Shown here: piece by piece, positions 36,781 through 50,305 of the stretch
Layout: each line of letters opens with the position of its first letter
Position numbering within the stretch: position 1 is the first letter of the stretch
From: Puffinus mauretanicus
Taxonomy: Eukaryota > Chordata > Aves > Procellariiformes > Procellariidae
Direction of reading: 5' to 3'
Length of the DNA: 64,000 bases
Assembly: GCA_023333565.1 (NCBI GenBank)
Contig: JAJKFH010003229.1
Span: 3,074,001-3,138,000 of the forward strand
Translations under genes and position numbers: made by a program
Notes under the pieces: generated by a model
Database searches by the model: none
What the model saw: only the letters and a program-made list of their open reading frames with translations
Told to the model about the DNA's origin: nothing

Positions 36781-37137
36781 TTTTCAAAACTATGTTCAAG
36801 TCCAAACTTTGCCAGCATTTGGCTCTGAAGTGAAGATGACTATTACCTTACTTTTCCAGCCGCACCTTGAGGCTCCCCTGCACCAGGCGCTGCACAATCC
36901 ATGTGAGAGGAACCAGAGAATTTATAATCTAGTCAGGGAAAAAGTAGAAGGTATGGCACAGAATGAAAACCCGAAGACCATAGATATTACCAAAATCAAA
37001 TGGTGTTTCAGTCAGCTTGGCATGAATGTTATTCTGCTGAGACACTGACCAGTGTCCAGTTCCACTGGACCTCATGGCCACGGAGTTGTAACTGGAGCTC
37101 CTCAAAACAGACACTCAAAATGACGTCATGTAATGGG

Positions 37138-37196
37138 ATGGCAGCATTGCCAGCATGAAGAACAACTGGCATGGCAGCATTGCCAGCTTGAAGAAC
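37138..37196. repeat. 33-bp tandem duplication
   Basis: Unit one (37,138-37,170) begins ATGGCAGCATTGCCAGC. Unit two starts at 37,171 and matches over 26 bp with a single A-to-T change. A full cAMP-response-element palindrome TGACGTCA lies just upstream at 37,121-37,128. Confidence 0.93.
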
Positions 37197-37569
37197 TTAC
37201 TGAGCATTTACCTTCCAGAAAATGTTTGAAAAGACAGAGCAAAAAGTGCACTTTTTAAAAGGACAGAAAAGGTGATGAGGCATTCGATTTCCTATCGTAA
37301 AGTTAACATAACGTAAGAAAAAGTAATTAGAACTCTTATTAAAAAGTAAGCTGCCTTTAATATAGCCTTCATTTTCCTCTGACTGTGACATGTGATTTCT
37401 GATGTTTACTTTTGCTTAGAGCTTCTGAATAGCTCTTTAATCTCATGACTGAATCATTTGGGATGCTATGCTTCAGAATGCCTTCTTTAGTAGAGACATA
37501 GAAAAGACGCAGCATGTAAATGTAAATCACCTCTAGTAACTCATTTTACTTATTTTTTACTGAATTTTG

Positions 37570-37611
37570 TTTTACTGAAACCTTAGCTTATTTTACTGAA
37601 ACCTTAGCTTA
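37570..37611. repeat. 21-bp perfect tandem duplication
   Basis: Two exact adjacent copies of a unit starting TTTTACTGAAACC and ending TAGCTTA. Exact identity suggests a recent event. Confidence 0.97.
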
Positions 37612-37709
37612 ATAGAAATGTTGGTAAGAAAATGTGAATCAGCTTCAAATGGCCTGTAAAATTGGACCAAAACCATGTAATTAATGTGTCCCACTTACTT
37701 CATATTATA

Positions 37710-37761
37710 TTTTTCTTCTAAATATTTTCTTCCAAATATTTTCTTCCAAATATTTTCTTCC
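37710..37761. repeat. 14-bp tandem repeat, three units
   Basis: Three exact copies of AAATATTTTCTTCC (37,720-37,761), preceded by a partial unit from about 37,710. Confidence 0.97.
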
Positions 37762-37829
37762 CCCTTGAAAGTTCACCAAGGCTTTGACAGTACAGCTCAG
37801 TCCTTCCCAGCATCAGCAGAAAGATATTC

Positions 37830-37990
37830 TGCAGCTAATGTAATATTCTATAACTCCATTACTTTCAGACTTTGCCTTTGGAGAAACCTATGCAAACTCC
37901 CTCAAATCTAATGAGGCTGTACATCACTGGATTCACTTTGAAGGTAATAGGGTTGCACGAAGTGACCTAGGGGCATAATTTGGCTCCTTA
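37830..37990. repeat. Possible ancient amniote repeat fragment
   Basis: Words such as ATAACTCCATTACTTTCAG, GGGTTGCACGAAGTGACC and GGGGCATAATTTGGCTCC follow the order of an old repeat of birds and reptiles containing TAACTCCATTGACTTCA ... GTTGCACCAGTG ... AGAATTTGGCC. I cannot name the family; the match is diverged. Confidence 0.35.
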
Positions 37991-40900
37991 CAATGATGAT
38001 GAGCGAGAGGAAAGAAACCCCCTTGAGTCTCAGAATCCACAGAGAACCTGGAGGTTAGGACAGGAAAAAGCTGTTTCATTCTGGGTAAATCTGATACAGA
38101 ATCAGGGGGCCACAATAAGTATGGATCCCTGTGACTCTTCATCACATCTTCTTTGGGCAAAGCTTCATTTTGAATCTACTTACATTACCAGAAAATTAAT
38201 GACATTTTAATTCAAAATCAAATTAACTGCAATAATCTTTATTAAGGAAAGAATCCCATTGGTAGGGTCCTTATCGCTCAAACTTAGAAGAAGGATGTGT
38301 GTGGACGCACAGCAGAGATGTTCACACTATGAAATCATGTGGAAGGGACTATGCATCTAAGAGCTTGACCATTTTTTCCCAGGAGTATCAGGTAATCAGA
38401 GATACCACCTCTCCACAGCCTTCTGTGACACCAAATGAGCTGGGTAGAGGAGCGGATGAATGGAAGAAAAGTCCTGTGGGTTTTCCCGGCCTTTTTCTCT
38501 TACATTCCTCAAGGGTGTTTGCACAGAAAAGTACCTTTTCATTCTAGACATCCTCAGTGTAATAACATCAAGCATTACTTTCCCACTTGCAACTGATGAA
38601 ATTATTTCTCCCCTAATCAGCACGTGCTGCATTTTATCATACACAATTGTGAAGATAATGATTAATATTTTCGTACAGGAACTTCGGGATTTAACAGAGA
38701 TTAAAGAGTAACTGCCCCTCATGCATGTTTCGCATTCACTTGCAACTAGAATTAATCAAAGCTAAATTGTCTTCACAATTTTGCACTACAAAGTGAGGAT
38801 TCATGTTAATTCTGCACACAGGAAAGTATGAAAAGAATCCAATGAGCATACAGAGCATATGGCAGATGAATAGTAAGGAAAAGCAAACAGATTTGCGTAA
38901 GTTATTTATTTATGGACAGGGGTGGGGGGCTGGTTCTTTAAATGTCCCTTGACCAACTCTGCTGTCGTTTTCCTTTCCTATTTAACGTTCTTCTTCCTTC
39001 CTTTACTCAGCTTGATGCAAACTAGTGGCAGCCACCTCCCCAGACAGTGATGTCCCAGAAAGGCTAGTAGAGCTGATTTGCTCACTATCTCCAGGTGTAT
39101 ACTCCTCAGAAAGCATACTAGGTGAGGACTATAACCAACAGTGTACATCTTCACTCCCTTGAAAATAGTATTTATCATTTTGTGGGCACCTTATCAATAC
39201 TGCTTGCCATCTAGACACTGACTCCCATCAAGGTGTCTAGAGGGCACATTTACGGGGTTTCTCCTGCAAAACCTGCTCTTGCAGGTATGCAACACCGCTG
39301 CCCCCGGCCCTCCCCTTTTTAAGTTCTCCAGCGTACATAGGTCGCACAATCTGGTGATCTATGTCATTCTTTAGGAGACAGTTTGAGATGCTACAAAGAG
39401 CATCTTGATTTAGCACCAGCTCGTCAAAAACTACTTCTCTAGCTCAGAGGTCCTGCACCATAGTCTGACATCTGAAGCACACTTACCCTCATTCAGTCTT
39501 TTTTACTAGTTTCCCATGAAAAGATTTTTTTCACTTAAACCAATCAAGTAGTTTGGGCAGTTCTGAAGGTCAGTCAGAGGTACAGGAAAAATCAGTATTT
39601 CCTTTATGTTGTATAAGTGCAAGCAGAGAAATGGTTTCTGCCCTCAAAACTTGTAGCCTGACTAGACAAAGGTGAATAACAAAACTAAATGACCAGCTTT
39701 TATAGAACATCTCAAATCTTAAGCAGTGCAACACTTTCTCTGAAAAAACAGAACAATCCTTCAATTTCTTTTTTACTTACAATGTACTTACTGCTATTCT
39801 CTGTATATTTGCTTGCTGAAATGGAAATCAGAGCTTAGTATTAAAAGCCCAATCTGTTGGTGCACTGGCTTGTGAGGAACTGAGAGGTAGGTAGCCACGC
39901 AGCCCAGGCTTTGCTTGGATCTCACCTCCACACACGGGGCCAGCGAAGGGCATATGCACATCTAAAATCCCATCAGGGTCCTATTTTGAGGCTTCATGTT
40001 TTGTTGTGAACATGATTTCAAATAGCGCAGGATGCCCGAATGTGCCAACTGCTTCCAAATCCAGGGCAGATAAAGCATCGTATCTTTAACATGCCCTAGA
40101 ACTGGTGAAATTTAAAGGGTGTGTGGAGTTTCATACAAAGTAGTTCAGCAAGCTTAACAGATGTTAAATAGCATGCCCTATCTCCCAGAATAGATACAAC
40201 CTTTTGTAAGACATAAATATTTGCTACAGTGACAGAAAATTAATATCACTACCTTCACCCAGGAATTTCTTCAAATAACTGTTACTTACCCATGCTCCTC
40301 ATGTTCATGAGAATTTAATTTCAGAGGGGGAAGGTGGACGATGCACTGTACCATGGGGGCTGAGATGAAGACTCAGATTTAAATCCTCTCACTAGTAAGA
40401 AGGATGTCAAGGGTTTGAGGCTAGCCATCCCTCAAAACTGCACAGCTGACAGTTTCTGCTTACGAAAATCCCAGAACAGCTGGGGTTCCTGCCCAGGAAG
40501 TATTGGGATCCCAGGTGAGGAATTTCCCTCGACAGAGGCCACAGTAGATCAGATGCGGCAGCACCCACGTCTATGACAACTAGCGCAGGTCCAGACTTGG
40601 AGCACTGCGCCTCTCTCTGCCATACCACTGTTCCTGTTCCTCCTTCCCATGATCTCGGGACGAGACAAGCTTTAACTTAGGTGAAAAACAGACGCTAGTG
40701 TACATTTCTTGCTATGCCTTCAGATGATCCAGCTACCCCCTGGTGTAAATCGAAACAAATTATGACTACCCCAATGCCCGTGGCCGAAGTTGTAAACCTC
40801 GCAAGAATTATATATTGAAAAATGTTAACTGCACATAGTCAGCAGTAGCAATTTCATTTCAAATTATTCTACCTGATGCATTTATACAAGAAGTTAGCTA

Positions 40901-41574
40901 TTATCTAGCCATGCACCAATAGCGATTATTTATTCGTTTGGAAATACATCTCGTACCAGACTGAGAAGTACTGCTTTCCTCTGAGCCTGAACCTGCACAA
41001 AGAACGCAATTTATGCGTTCCAGAGAAAGCCTGCGCTGAATATCCCTGCAATCTGCTTAAAATTCATCACCTGAGCAGCGTGAATCTTGTCTGCTTGCGA
41101 AGACAAAACTAAAAATCAGATGAGGAATACTGCAGCAAAAGTTTAGTGTGTGTTAGCGTTTCACTTGTAAATTGAGATATTTTTCAGTTTTACTCTCTCA
41201 GCTATTTCAGATTCCATTGTGCTGCAGTTTGATATGGTAGATAATTCATCAGCCTGTATGTTTTTTATTATTATTACTGTTACAAAAAATCTTGAATTTA
41301 GGAGAAACAAAACAATAATTTTGCAATATTGTCACAACACACTGGGTTAGAACATAATAAACCTTGTTATTATGATCCTGGAATAGCAAGGAATCACTAA
41401 GCATGGTACACAAAAACATTAATTCAGAAAAGTGAAGGTTTAAAAAAAAAGCCCATAGATAAAATGAAATTTCAAACTCAGAGAGACTCACAAAGTGCAC
41501 TCAGCTGCAACTGAATCTTTTGGATCAAAATCAGGATCTGTTCCCACTGCTTCCTAGTGCGAGACCAAGCTCTG

Positions 41575-41700
41575 GGTCCTTATCTTACACCAATACGTAA
41601 TGACTGTTTGGGAGACCACCTCTGAGGTGTAAACTGGCACAGCTCCACTAGATTTTGATGCATGGTGTTGATTTACATGTGCTGTCAGTCTGATGGTCCT
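41575..41700. repeat. Possible ancient foldback repeat fragment
   Basis: TTATCTTACACCAAT, GAGGTGTAAACTGGCACAGC, CTCCACTAGATTTTGATG, GATTTACATGTGCTG and TCTGATGGTCC follow the order of the same kind of old amniote repeat, whose halves (TGTAAACTGG ... ATTTACACC) are partly self-complementary. By-eye match only. Confidence 0.35.
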
Positions 41701-41902
41701 AAGTTTTATGATATATAAACATGCTCAGGTGAACTGAGGAAAGAACTTTAGCTCATGAATTTTCTGTTTTGCTGCAGGTTGCAGATAGCAACCACCTACA
41801 GAGCCAGCTGCACCTCTTCACTTTGGTAACCTCTTCAACCCCAGTAGGTCAGGGTGCTAGCACTTGCAGGATGGAGCTGAAAGGGTGTTTACTAGTTTAT
41901 AG

Positions 41903-41949
41903 TAAGTTTTCAGACCTGACATTATAATAAGTTTTCAGACCTGACATTA
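41903..41949. repeat. 25-bp tandem duplication at CR1 edge
   Basis: The 22-base block starting TAAGTTTTCAGACCTGAC occurs at 41,903-41,924 and exactly again at 41,928-41,949. The second copy runs without a break into CR1-like sequence, so the duplication includes the 5' edge of the CR1 remnant. Confidence 0.95.
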
Positions 41950-42165
41950 GGAAGCATTTCTTTACCGAGAGGGTGGTCAAACCTTGGAACAGGCTTCCTG
42001 GAGAGGTGATCGATGCCCCAAGCCTGTCAGTGTTTAAGAGGCATTTGGACAATGCCCTTAACAACATGCTTTAACTTTTGGTCAGCCCTGAAGTGGTCAG
42101 GCAGTTGGACTAGTGATCGTTGTCGGTCCCTTCCAACTGAAATATTCTATTCTATTCTGTAATTT
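41940..42165 (+). mobile_element. CR1 LINE 3' end with ATTCT tail, plus strand
   Basis: The sequence ATTAGGAAGCATTTCTTTAC, GAGAGGGTGGTCAAACC, TTGGAACAGGCTTCCTGG, GTGTTTAAGAGGCATTTGGA, AGTTGGACTAGTGATCG and CGGTCCCTTCCAACTGAA is a CR1 3' terminus. Its tail is (ATTCT)n, at about 42,143-42,160, rather than the ATTCTATG octamer, and it carries a distinct 3' UTR with TTTTGGTCAGCCCTGAAGTG. This is a separate subfamily from the others here. It is about 225 bp and 5' truncated, with no intact frame. Confidence 0.85.
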
Positions 42166-45100
42166 GGTGACACTAAATTACTGTGTTGAAGGGGTTTGGA
42201 TCTTTGCTAGAGGTGGGGTTTTTTGACCTAGAGGAGAAACTCTCCACCAGATGAGGATTTTGGGCTAAAAGGTCTCAACAGGGTAGCACCGAACTACATT
42301 GCCCTTATTCTTCACTACGGCAGTGCCTCGAATGGCATTTCACTCATCCTAAATGGTGAGCTTGCACCCAAGCAGAAACACAATGAGCTGATGCAGATGA
42401 ATTTCCCAAATGCGTGAGGACCTCTCTGCCATGGAAGGCTGCCGGATAGCACTCCACAGAGCGTGCTGTCAGATATGAATTATGCATTGACACTTCACTC
42501 CCACATCATTATACCTTTCATTCTGCTGTGTCTGCACAGATAGGATTGATTCGCACATCATACACTGTAACGTTCATAATGGGCGAAGGCTGGAAACGTT
42601 TGCACAGTGAGAAAAAAGAACATGAATAAGTACACATTTGGTATAACCTTATTAGTGATTGGTCCTCAAGTTTCTAATGGGGCATGAAATGCCATCAGAA
42701 AGCTTTTTGCTTTCATCAAAATATTCCCTATTTAGGCAGTAATTCAGAAGTAGGCGCTGGAGGCCTGATGCAAACCGTCTACTTGCATATGGTCTAGCAA
42801 GAGCAAAAAAACCCCATGTTTTGAATTTTGAATATACTACTTTCCAGAACAATGTTTTATAACAGCCTTGCCAAACATTCAAAACCATCATTTAAGACAT
42901 CTTGCAATACAGAATGATCTCATCCATGCAGTAAATTAATCAGAACAGAAATGTTGCATATCAGCAGTGTCATTATGTGCCTGTAACACAGTGCATTGTT
43001 TTTCAGAAAAGAATAGACACTGAAAAATAATCTGCCCATTTTTTTGGCCTCAGGATGTTACATCTCTCAGCCTGTCTTGACTTCCACACTGAAGAGAGGA
43101 TCCAAAATACTATCAGGCATACTGGCACAAACACCTGAATGAGGTGTTAAACCAGGATTAATGATCACTTTTCCTCTATCAATACACCTAAGAGTGGAGC
43201 TGTCTGACAATCTGGATAAAGAAACAGAAAGGTTTAAAAGGGACTTCCTACACAGAGGCGGGGGGGGCGAAAGCAGCCTCTGTATTAGGATATCAATCCA
43301 TCATTGCTTAAGGATATAATTAAGCAGTTTGGCCCGGACTCTGACCTTCACCTCTCCTATTCATTCCAGGACTGTGAGGAAAAAACAAACTGATTCTGGA
43401 AAGGGGATTTTTATTCTGTATATACGCTGCCCACAGAGACTTTCACTGGCACCAGGAAAGGACGCAAAGAGTAATAACCAACTCCTATCCCCCCGAGAAT
43501 TGTCCATGGATACACAGCGATGACTCCACAGCAAGAGCTCAGATCCATACCCAGGTCCTTCTTAAGTGCACCGAAGTAGTTACTTTTCACCTAACTAAGT
43601 CACACTTAGTTTCAGAACAAAATTATTTTCATTTTTAAGTGTTCAAAAACTCTATTGGAGTTATGAGGCGTAAAGATTTCTGTGGCCTTTTGGTTAGGTC
43701 TATAACACTCCAGGAAATGTTTCATCATTTCAGTGTTTGCATCTACTCAAAATTCCCCAAGTATTCAGCTTCCGAGAGTTCTGACTTTCACATTTCAATT
43801 CCATTCAGGTTGAAAGTGGCGCAGGATTAGCTCAGCTCATCAGGAACATCAGTTCAGGGTAGGTCACAGATAATTACATTTTAATTAATTCTGCTAATTT
43901 GGAAAATGGTTTTTATTTTGTCTTATTATTAAGTATGATGTAAAATCATGGATTGATTAACACAAAAAATTTCCTTGCCATGACAGCAACATTTTTTAGG
44001 TTAAATTTGTATTTTTTGGGTTAACAGAATTTTTGAGTACACACAGATCCGATACTTGTACTTTTCAATTTTCCACTTTTTATAGTAAACACAGGGTGAG
44101 AAAAAACACACCACATTGAGATGTCTGTGATAAGAACATAAGGAAGAGATTGAATTTGCAGCTTATTCATTTTTTTCATGTTCCTTAGAAAAAGGAATAA
44201 AAACGGATAAGAAGTACGTGTAAAAAAATAATCTTTTGGCCACTACTTTCATTTTCCTTCAAAAATTTACAGGGCAGGTTCCCTGTGATTTTATATTTCT
44301 GCCTGTAGACTCCACTACACCAGATCAGAACAGCAAAGTGTCAGCTGAATTGGTAGATGCAGAAATAGGATTACATCAAGCAAGTGGAGAATTCACACCA
44401 CTGCATTTTAGACATCTAATTAAGGTGTTTAAATTAGCAGTGTAATAGTCAATGGAAAGAGGAAGGTACCTAAGTGGGAAGTGCCTTCTGGAGAAATGTC
44501 TCCATTGGCAGTGTGTCCCTTAAGTTCCTAACCCAGGCACCACAGTTAGGTGCCCAAAATTAACTAGTGTGAATATTCCAGCTCTCTGAGGCAGCTATCG
44601 TGGCGAAATACTACAGGATAATATGTTAAGGAATAGTTATAATAATTTTTAATTTTATCAATGTTTTCTGCAGCAGTCATCAGTTAAAACAGAGGCTGTT
44701 GAATAAATGAATGATGCCTACCAAAAGGATTTAATTTTCAGTTCTGTCTTGCAGGTAGAGCTGGTCAGAACCATTCTATATTTAAAAGAATATTTTTTCC
44801 AGTGAGATGCAGCAGTGTAATCAAATCCCAGATTGTCACAGGAAGATGGTGAGTTTGGTCCAAAAAAGGCATGTTGGTGCGCTGTGACCCTCACATTTCC
44901 CAGAGAGACCCTGCAGGTGGTTTTGCTTTGCTGAGCCTGAGCCTGCAGGCAGCACGTGGTCCACCCACATTTCGGAGGCTGTCTCCCATGGATGCGCAGC
45001 CAGACAGTCCCTTCAAATGCATTTGGTGGGCAACACAGAGATATGCACCTTGCCTTGCCAATAACGGCGTAACCATGGCCCCTTCGAGGGGAAGCCCTGA

Positions 45101-48100
45101 GCACTATTTATTTCCTGCACCTTTGCTCCTGCCAGGGCACAAGGCTCAAAGCAACTCTGTGGCAGAAGTGCGCCAAAGGGAGTGTGACTTCTTATACATT
45201 AAGCACACTTCCCTGAATTTGGACCCAGAAGAAATTCAGGAACAGGCAGAAGAGCCCATTTTGAAAGAAGTTTGTACCATGTAGAAAGCCAGAATGAGCA
45301 GGGATCTTAGCTCTGCATAATTATTTCTTAGCTATGCTATTATTCCAATTTCCCCTGAATTAATAATATTACATCTCTGGAAAGAAAACTAAGAGATGTT
45401 TTATGTGTCTTCAGGTACTTTAATACACTAATTTTCACATTTTTGCAAGCATGTACACTGGTATTGAAGAAAAATCTGATTTCTCAGAAGGACTCTATTT
45501 TTATGTTAGATATTCATCTATATAATTATATTCTGGATTCAAGCTTTTTCCCGGTTTTTTGCCAGCTCCATACTGATAACTAGTAAATGATAGAAAATTT
45601 CTTTGGAAAAATACTTTGCTCCATAATGAGAGGGTCTTCAGCCCGCTAAGTCTTGCCTTTATGCACCGGCCAAGGATGGGGGTGGCGCACCCCCTCTTGC
45701 AGCTCACTTCTCCTCCGTGTTGTACCTGAGGGGTCGTTTGCACGAAGGGCAGTCCAGATCTGAGCTTTGCAGAGGTGGCTGTGCAGGGCAGGAGGCCTGC
45801 AGCTGTAAGGCTTTTTCATCTCCACCGTTCCGCTCTGCATGAACTGTTTTGGCAGGTAAAGGAAATTTATTATCTCAAGCACTTAGCGCAGTGGTCAGAA
45901 CTTTATTAAATGGCACTTGGAAGCCAACAGACTGAACAGGGAGAAATGGATCTGTAGCAGGGAGAAGTGGGGAGCAGTACGATTGTACTGGAGGAAGTAA
46001 AATTCAGCAAAAATTGGAAAACGATCAAATGGATACTATAGCGAAGAAGAGCCGGTATAATGAAAGTGTCATGATAGGCGAGGTAGAAGAAACAAAAGCA
46101 AGGAAGAGGAAAATACAGAAGTGAAGTTGGGAAAAGGATATTAAGTTCATTCTCTAAGCAGCATATCTAATTCTCATACAAAGGACAATGCTACATTGAT
46201 CAGAAAGCACCGTCTAAAAGCCAAGTGGGTGTAATTAAATAACACTAAAAATCTACTGACTATCCCAAAGGAAAATGAATTCCTTAAAATAGATTGCACC
46301 TTTGGAAAGAACTGGACACACATCACAGGATATGTCAACAATGCCATTACCCCCTACTGCTAGTTAAGCAAGCTGCCAGTTTTACAAAGACTTTGTGCCT
46401 GAGGAAAAGAAAAGATTAGGAAAATACAGCCAAACTTATAACACAGTTCTCTGGGACAAATCCAAAATGGTATATAGATTGAGGATAAGAATATATTAAA
46501 TAACATTGTATATTAAAATACCGTAGTGTCTAGGAGTGTTGAGGCAAAGAAAAAGGAGAGGACACTACTGAGGTGGCTTTCACGTAGCTAGGAAGTTATT
46601 CAACTCGCTGCTACCGAATTTCCCTAAGAGTCCGGGCTCCTTGCATAGTCCCGCAGAGCAGCTCTCTTACTGAAGACAACCGATGTTTTCATGCAGTGTT
46701 GATAATTTCTCTCGTGTGCTATTTATACATAGATACAATTTTGAGGAATATTCTACTTGGATTTGCTGCCTACAAAGGGAAGCCTGAAGCTTTCATAATC
46801 TGACATATGAGACTCATACAAAGGAAACCAAACAATTTGGGAGAATCTATTTATGGATCAGCTGGAGAGCTGCAAGCAGAAGCAGGATGCAACCCCAAGC
46901 AAAACCATGCAGCCCTTAGAAATCCCATCATGATGCCAAGGCCATTTAAATCCCAAATGAGACAGAAAATTTCATCTCCCACAGCAACACACGTTTGGCA
47001 GCTTCAAACATAGCCAAAAAATGTATTATTCCTGATTAATAAATAAATAAATCCATTTCTTCATCCTACATTGTCATGTGTGTGAGCACACCACAAACAT
47101 TCAACAGCTGTTACACAGCCATGCCTCAAGAGTGTTGTGGTGGTAATCCACAAGATTACTTCATTGCTTTCGCTTAGAGAACACTTCCATGGGACTCAGT
47201 CTTCCTGCATCAGACACGTCCTCTCCAGAGACGGTGCAAGTGCGGCTGGCAGAGGAGACTCAGGGAAGAACCAATGTCCCTGAAGGGCTCAGGACATCGA
47301 TGGGCCCATTACGGCCAACTCAGCTTATTTCAGTTGAGATTTGGCTCTTCCAAATGTGAACAACTCTGTAAACCAAGAATGTTACCGGACTCCCTTTCCT
47401 ATGACATTCAGCTCATCCAAAAAGAGAAGTAAAAAGATTCTTGTGCCAGAGGTCTTTTCCCCCTGTTGAGCTTACTCTGAGGTTTGCTTGGAGTGAAGCA
47501 TCTAACCTGTTGTGTATTTGAAAAGAAGTTGCATCCATTTTAAAAATGCCAGTTCTGTGTAACAGTGTATGTATCCAAAAGGCAACAACAAAAAATAAAT
47601 GAACACAGTAAAGAATAAAGAGCTTAGTTTTTCCTTGAACACATCTGTTTAGAAAAATCCGGACTGAAATATAAACACGAAATGTAATTTAAAGTCATTT
47701 TCCAATGTTTGAGTTATTAAGTCAAATATATACTTATTACAAAAACTTCTTCAGAGAATTAAGTCTTATTTGCCACTTACAATAACCCTCAGCTTGGACG
47801 GGTACTGGTGCCACTCTTCATATTTCTTATGAGAGCAGCAGAAAAAATTACTACAGTTCCACACGGACAATATGCAGTTACTATTTTTTCATCAGGGTTG
47901 CACACCATTGATCTTGACAAATGAATCCTGTCAAATTGGCTTTTTTCCCCCTAAACTTCCTTTGTGATCAGTTCAGCTCTTGAGACTGATCCAGTCTCTA
48001 GGAAAATGCCTCATCAGATCACGGTTATCCCCATCAGATAAAACTGTAGTTTATCCTTCAGTTTCCTTTGATTCAGGAATCAAAAATATGAGGTATCAGA

Positions 48101-50305
48101 TCAAATGGAAACTGAACTATCATCAAAGACACGATTTATTCCTGTGTAAATAAAAATTCAACAAACTCTGCTTTTAGCAAATGAATACCCCCATGGCAGA
48201 ATATTTGTATTTATGAAAAACATTGTTTTAATGTGAGGACAGTAGACTTACGTTCATCTCTAAGCACACACACAAAAAGGAAAAACATCCACCTAGGAGG
48301 GTGAATTGTTGTAACCACACAGACATTGAGGCAGTTGGCAACATGTCAGTTATTGACCCAGTCTCAGTTGCCATTTTTCAGGAAAATCACCATGTCCCAC
48401 AGTTCCCCCTTATAAACCAGGCACAAATAGTCATTCATGGCTCCTAGAGGAACTTTTTAAAAATAGACAGAGTGGGACACGGGCAGAGTTTGTTTTGGGA
48501 TCCACTTTTTCCTTACCTGCGTCTCATGAACAGGGAACACAGTCACCAAATTACCGGATTCACATACAACACTTGTGTGAGCTCATTCTTCTCTCTGCTC
48601 CACAGATCTTTCCTTTGAAAAATTACTATATTTTAAAAATATGTGACATTTCAGTACTTAAAAATATGCCAGGCCAGATGGTGCCAGGCCATCCAGTGCA
48701 GGGTTCACGAGAAGGATATTCTCTATAGGCTCACTAAATATTTTATTTGCCTGTTTGGTTTTTTTATTCATTTATTTACTTATTATTTTGTTGCTCTATA
48801 TATAGACAGCTTTTGGGGGGAAATGTGTTTGTACAGTGCAAAAGCACTGGTAGTGTGCTCCTGTCAGAAGTTTCTCATCTCATAGTTTCCCCACAACGGT
48901 CTCGTTTGTATACCAAACAACTCCTGCACATCTTCCCAAACCTGAATGACTGACACCTCATAAAAACCTTTGTGCTTGCCACCACAAAATAGAATAAAAA
49001 CAAAGCTGATAAGAAAAAAAAAAAGCCAAAAAGAGCTTTATAATTCACAGGATTGAAATATATAAATAGGGGTTTAATCTTCTAGGCATGAATAAAACTT
49101 CCAACTAGGTAATTTCTTCAGCTTCTGTATGGCTAAACCAAAGCAAACAGATAGGGAGCAGCAAATGGCATGTCAGGAAATGGCATTTAAAGTAGGCTTC
49201 CTGGGGCAATTAAGATCACATCACCTGGGGAAAAACTGCTCCAGTATTAACATTTCACTAGATTTTCAATATGTGAGAGTTCCCAGCTGTTTCTGAACTT
49301 ATTTTACGAAGGAAGAACAAAATGTTCAAAACAGCATCTCACATTGTGACACGAAAAAAAGGACAAAGGAGGGTTTTTTTTATAATACCCTAAACTTGAA
49401 AACCTATAGAAAGCCCCTTGGGTCAGTGAATGAAGGCAAACAGACTGGTTTGTATTTTCCCTTCTGCCGAATGTTCCCTGCAGGAACAGGTTGGGGGAGA
49501 AATTAATTTGAAGTTGTATGGTGGCATGGATGCTCTAATATACTGCAATTGCCCTGACCTATGGTTAACTCCCAAACAGCGGCTGAACCACAGGGCACCC
49601 ACGTTCCTCATGTTCGGCTGCAAATTCCCAAGAAATTTCCCATTTCAGAGGGGCTGTGTGTGACAATGCCACACACCCTGGGGCAGTCTGATGTTGCACT
49701 CGTTTTACAAGTGAGCTCATTCCCTTAGTCTATGGACCACCCTTGTAAAATGTCCATAAAATGTCCAGAACTGTCTGCAAAATATCTGCTGAGTTCATTT
49801 AGTCCATGACTTTGGGCTCCATCTCTTACAGTGGTCACTCAGGTCAGGAGAGGCGGTGTGCTGCGTGGAGTTATTGGGCTACACAAGCACACATTTCCCA
49901 AAGAGGCAAATGCGAAATGTAATTTGAAATAGGAGTGAAATCCTACAGCATCAAGTTTATATCCACTTAATAGTCTAAAAATTGCAAATCAATAGAAACA
50001 GAGAGGCCCACTATCATTAAGTGGCTTTGACCCATGCTATCACAGAGTAATTTGTTATAGAGGGAATATTGTGAGGTTGCTTAATTTGTACCTATAGTAA
50101 ACAGAAATAACCCTTTACTGCCTGTGTCAAACATTTTGTATGGAAAAAACCACATCCTCATACCGCTTCTGTGATGAGCATCTTGTCCTCATAATCAGGT
50201 GAAAATAATACAGGCCTGAGAACATATACATTTTAGCGCTGAGAGGCTACTCCCTCTTCAGTTATGGTGTCTTTAGACACGTCTGGACATGAGGCTCTTC
50301 CTGCA
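42166..50305. other. Long AT-rich non-coding stretch
   Basis: No gene recognised in 8 kb. The longest frames are 137 codons (44,871-45,284, plus) and 128 codons (44,718-45,104, minus), which overlap each other and resemble no family. Simple features are TAAA repeats at 47,037-47,052 and an A run near 49,013-49,024. Sequence near 44,370-44,590 (TAGACATCTAATTAAGGTG, AGTTAGGTGCCCAAAA) may be an old interspersed repeat. A purine-rich patch lies at 45,935-46,135. Confidence 0.5.

Larger units (their letters stand above)
37762..41902. other. Non-coding DNA, no gene seen
   Basis: AT-rich, frames of 108 codons or less. Possible ancient repeat pieces lie at 37,830-37,990 and 41,575-41,700. The region around 40,728-40,790 (CCCCCTGGTGTAAATC) may be a further fragment of that type. 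Nothing else noted. Confidence 0.5.

Noticed and set aside
43815..43870. tRNA-like stretch GGATTAGCTCAGCTC
   Set aside because: No B box and no cloverleaf arms; a chance A-box match.
44236..44445. 69-codon plus frame of protein-like composition
   Set aside because: Its 3' half (AGACATCTAATTAAGGTG) looks like an old interspersed repeat, and no splice or start context supports an exon.
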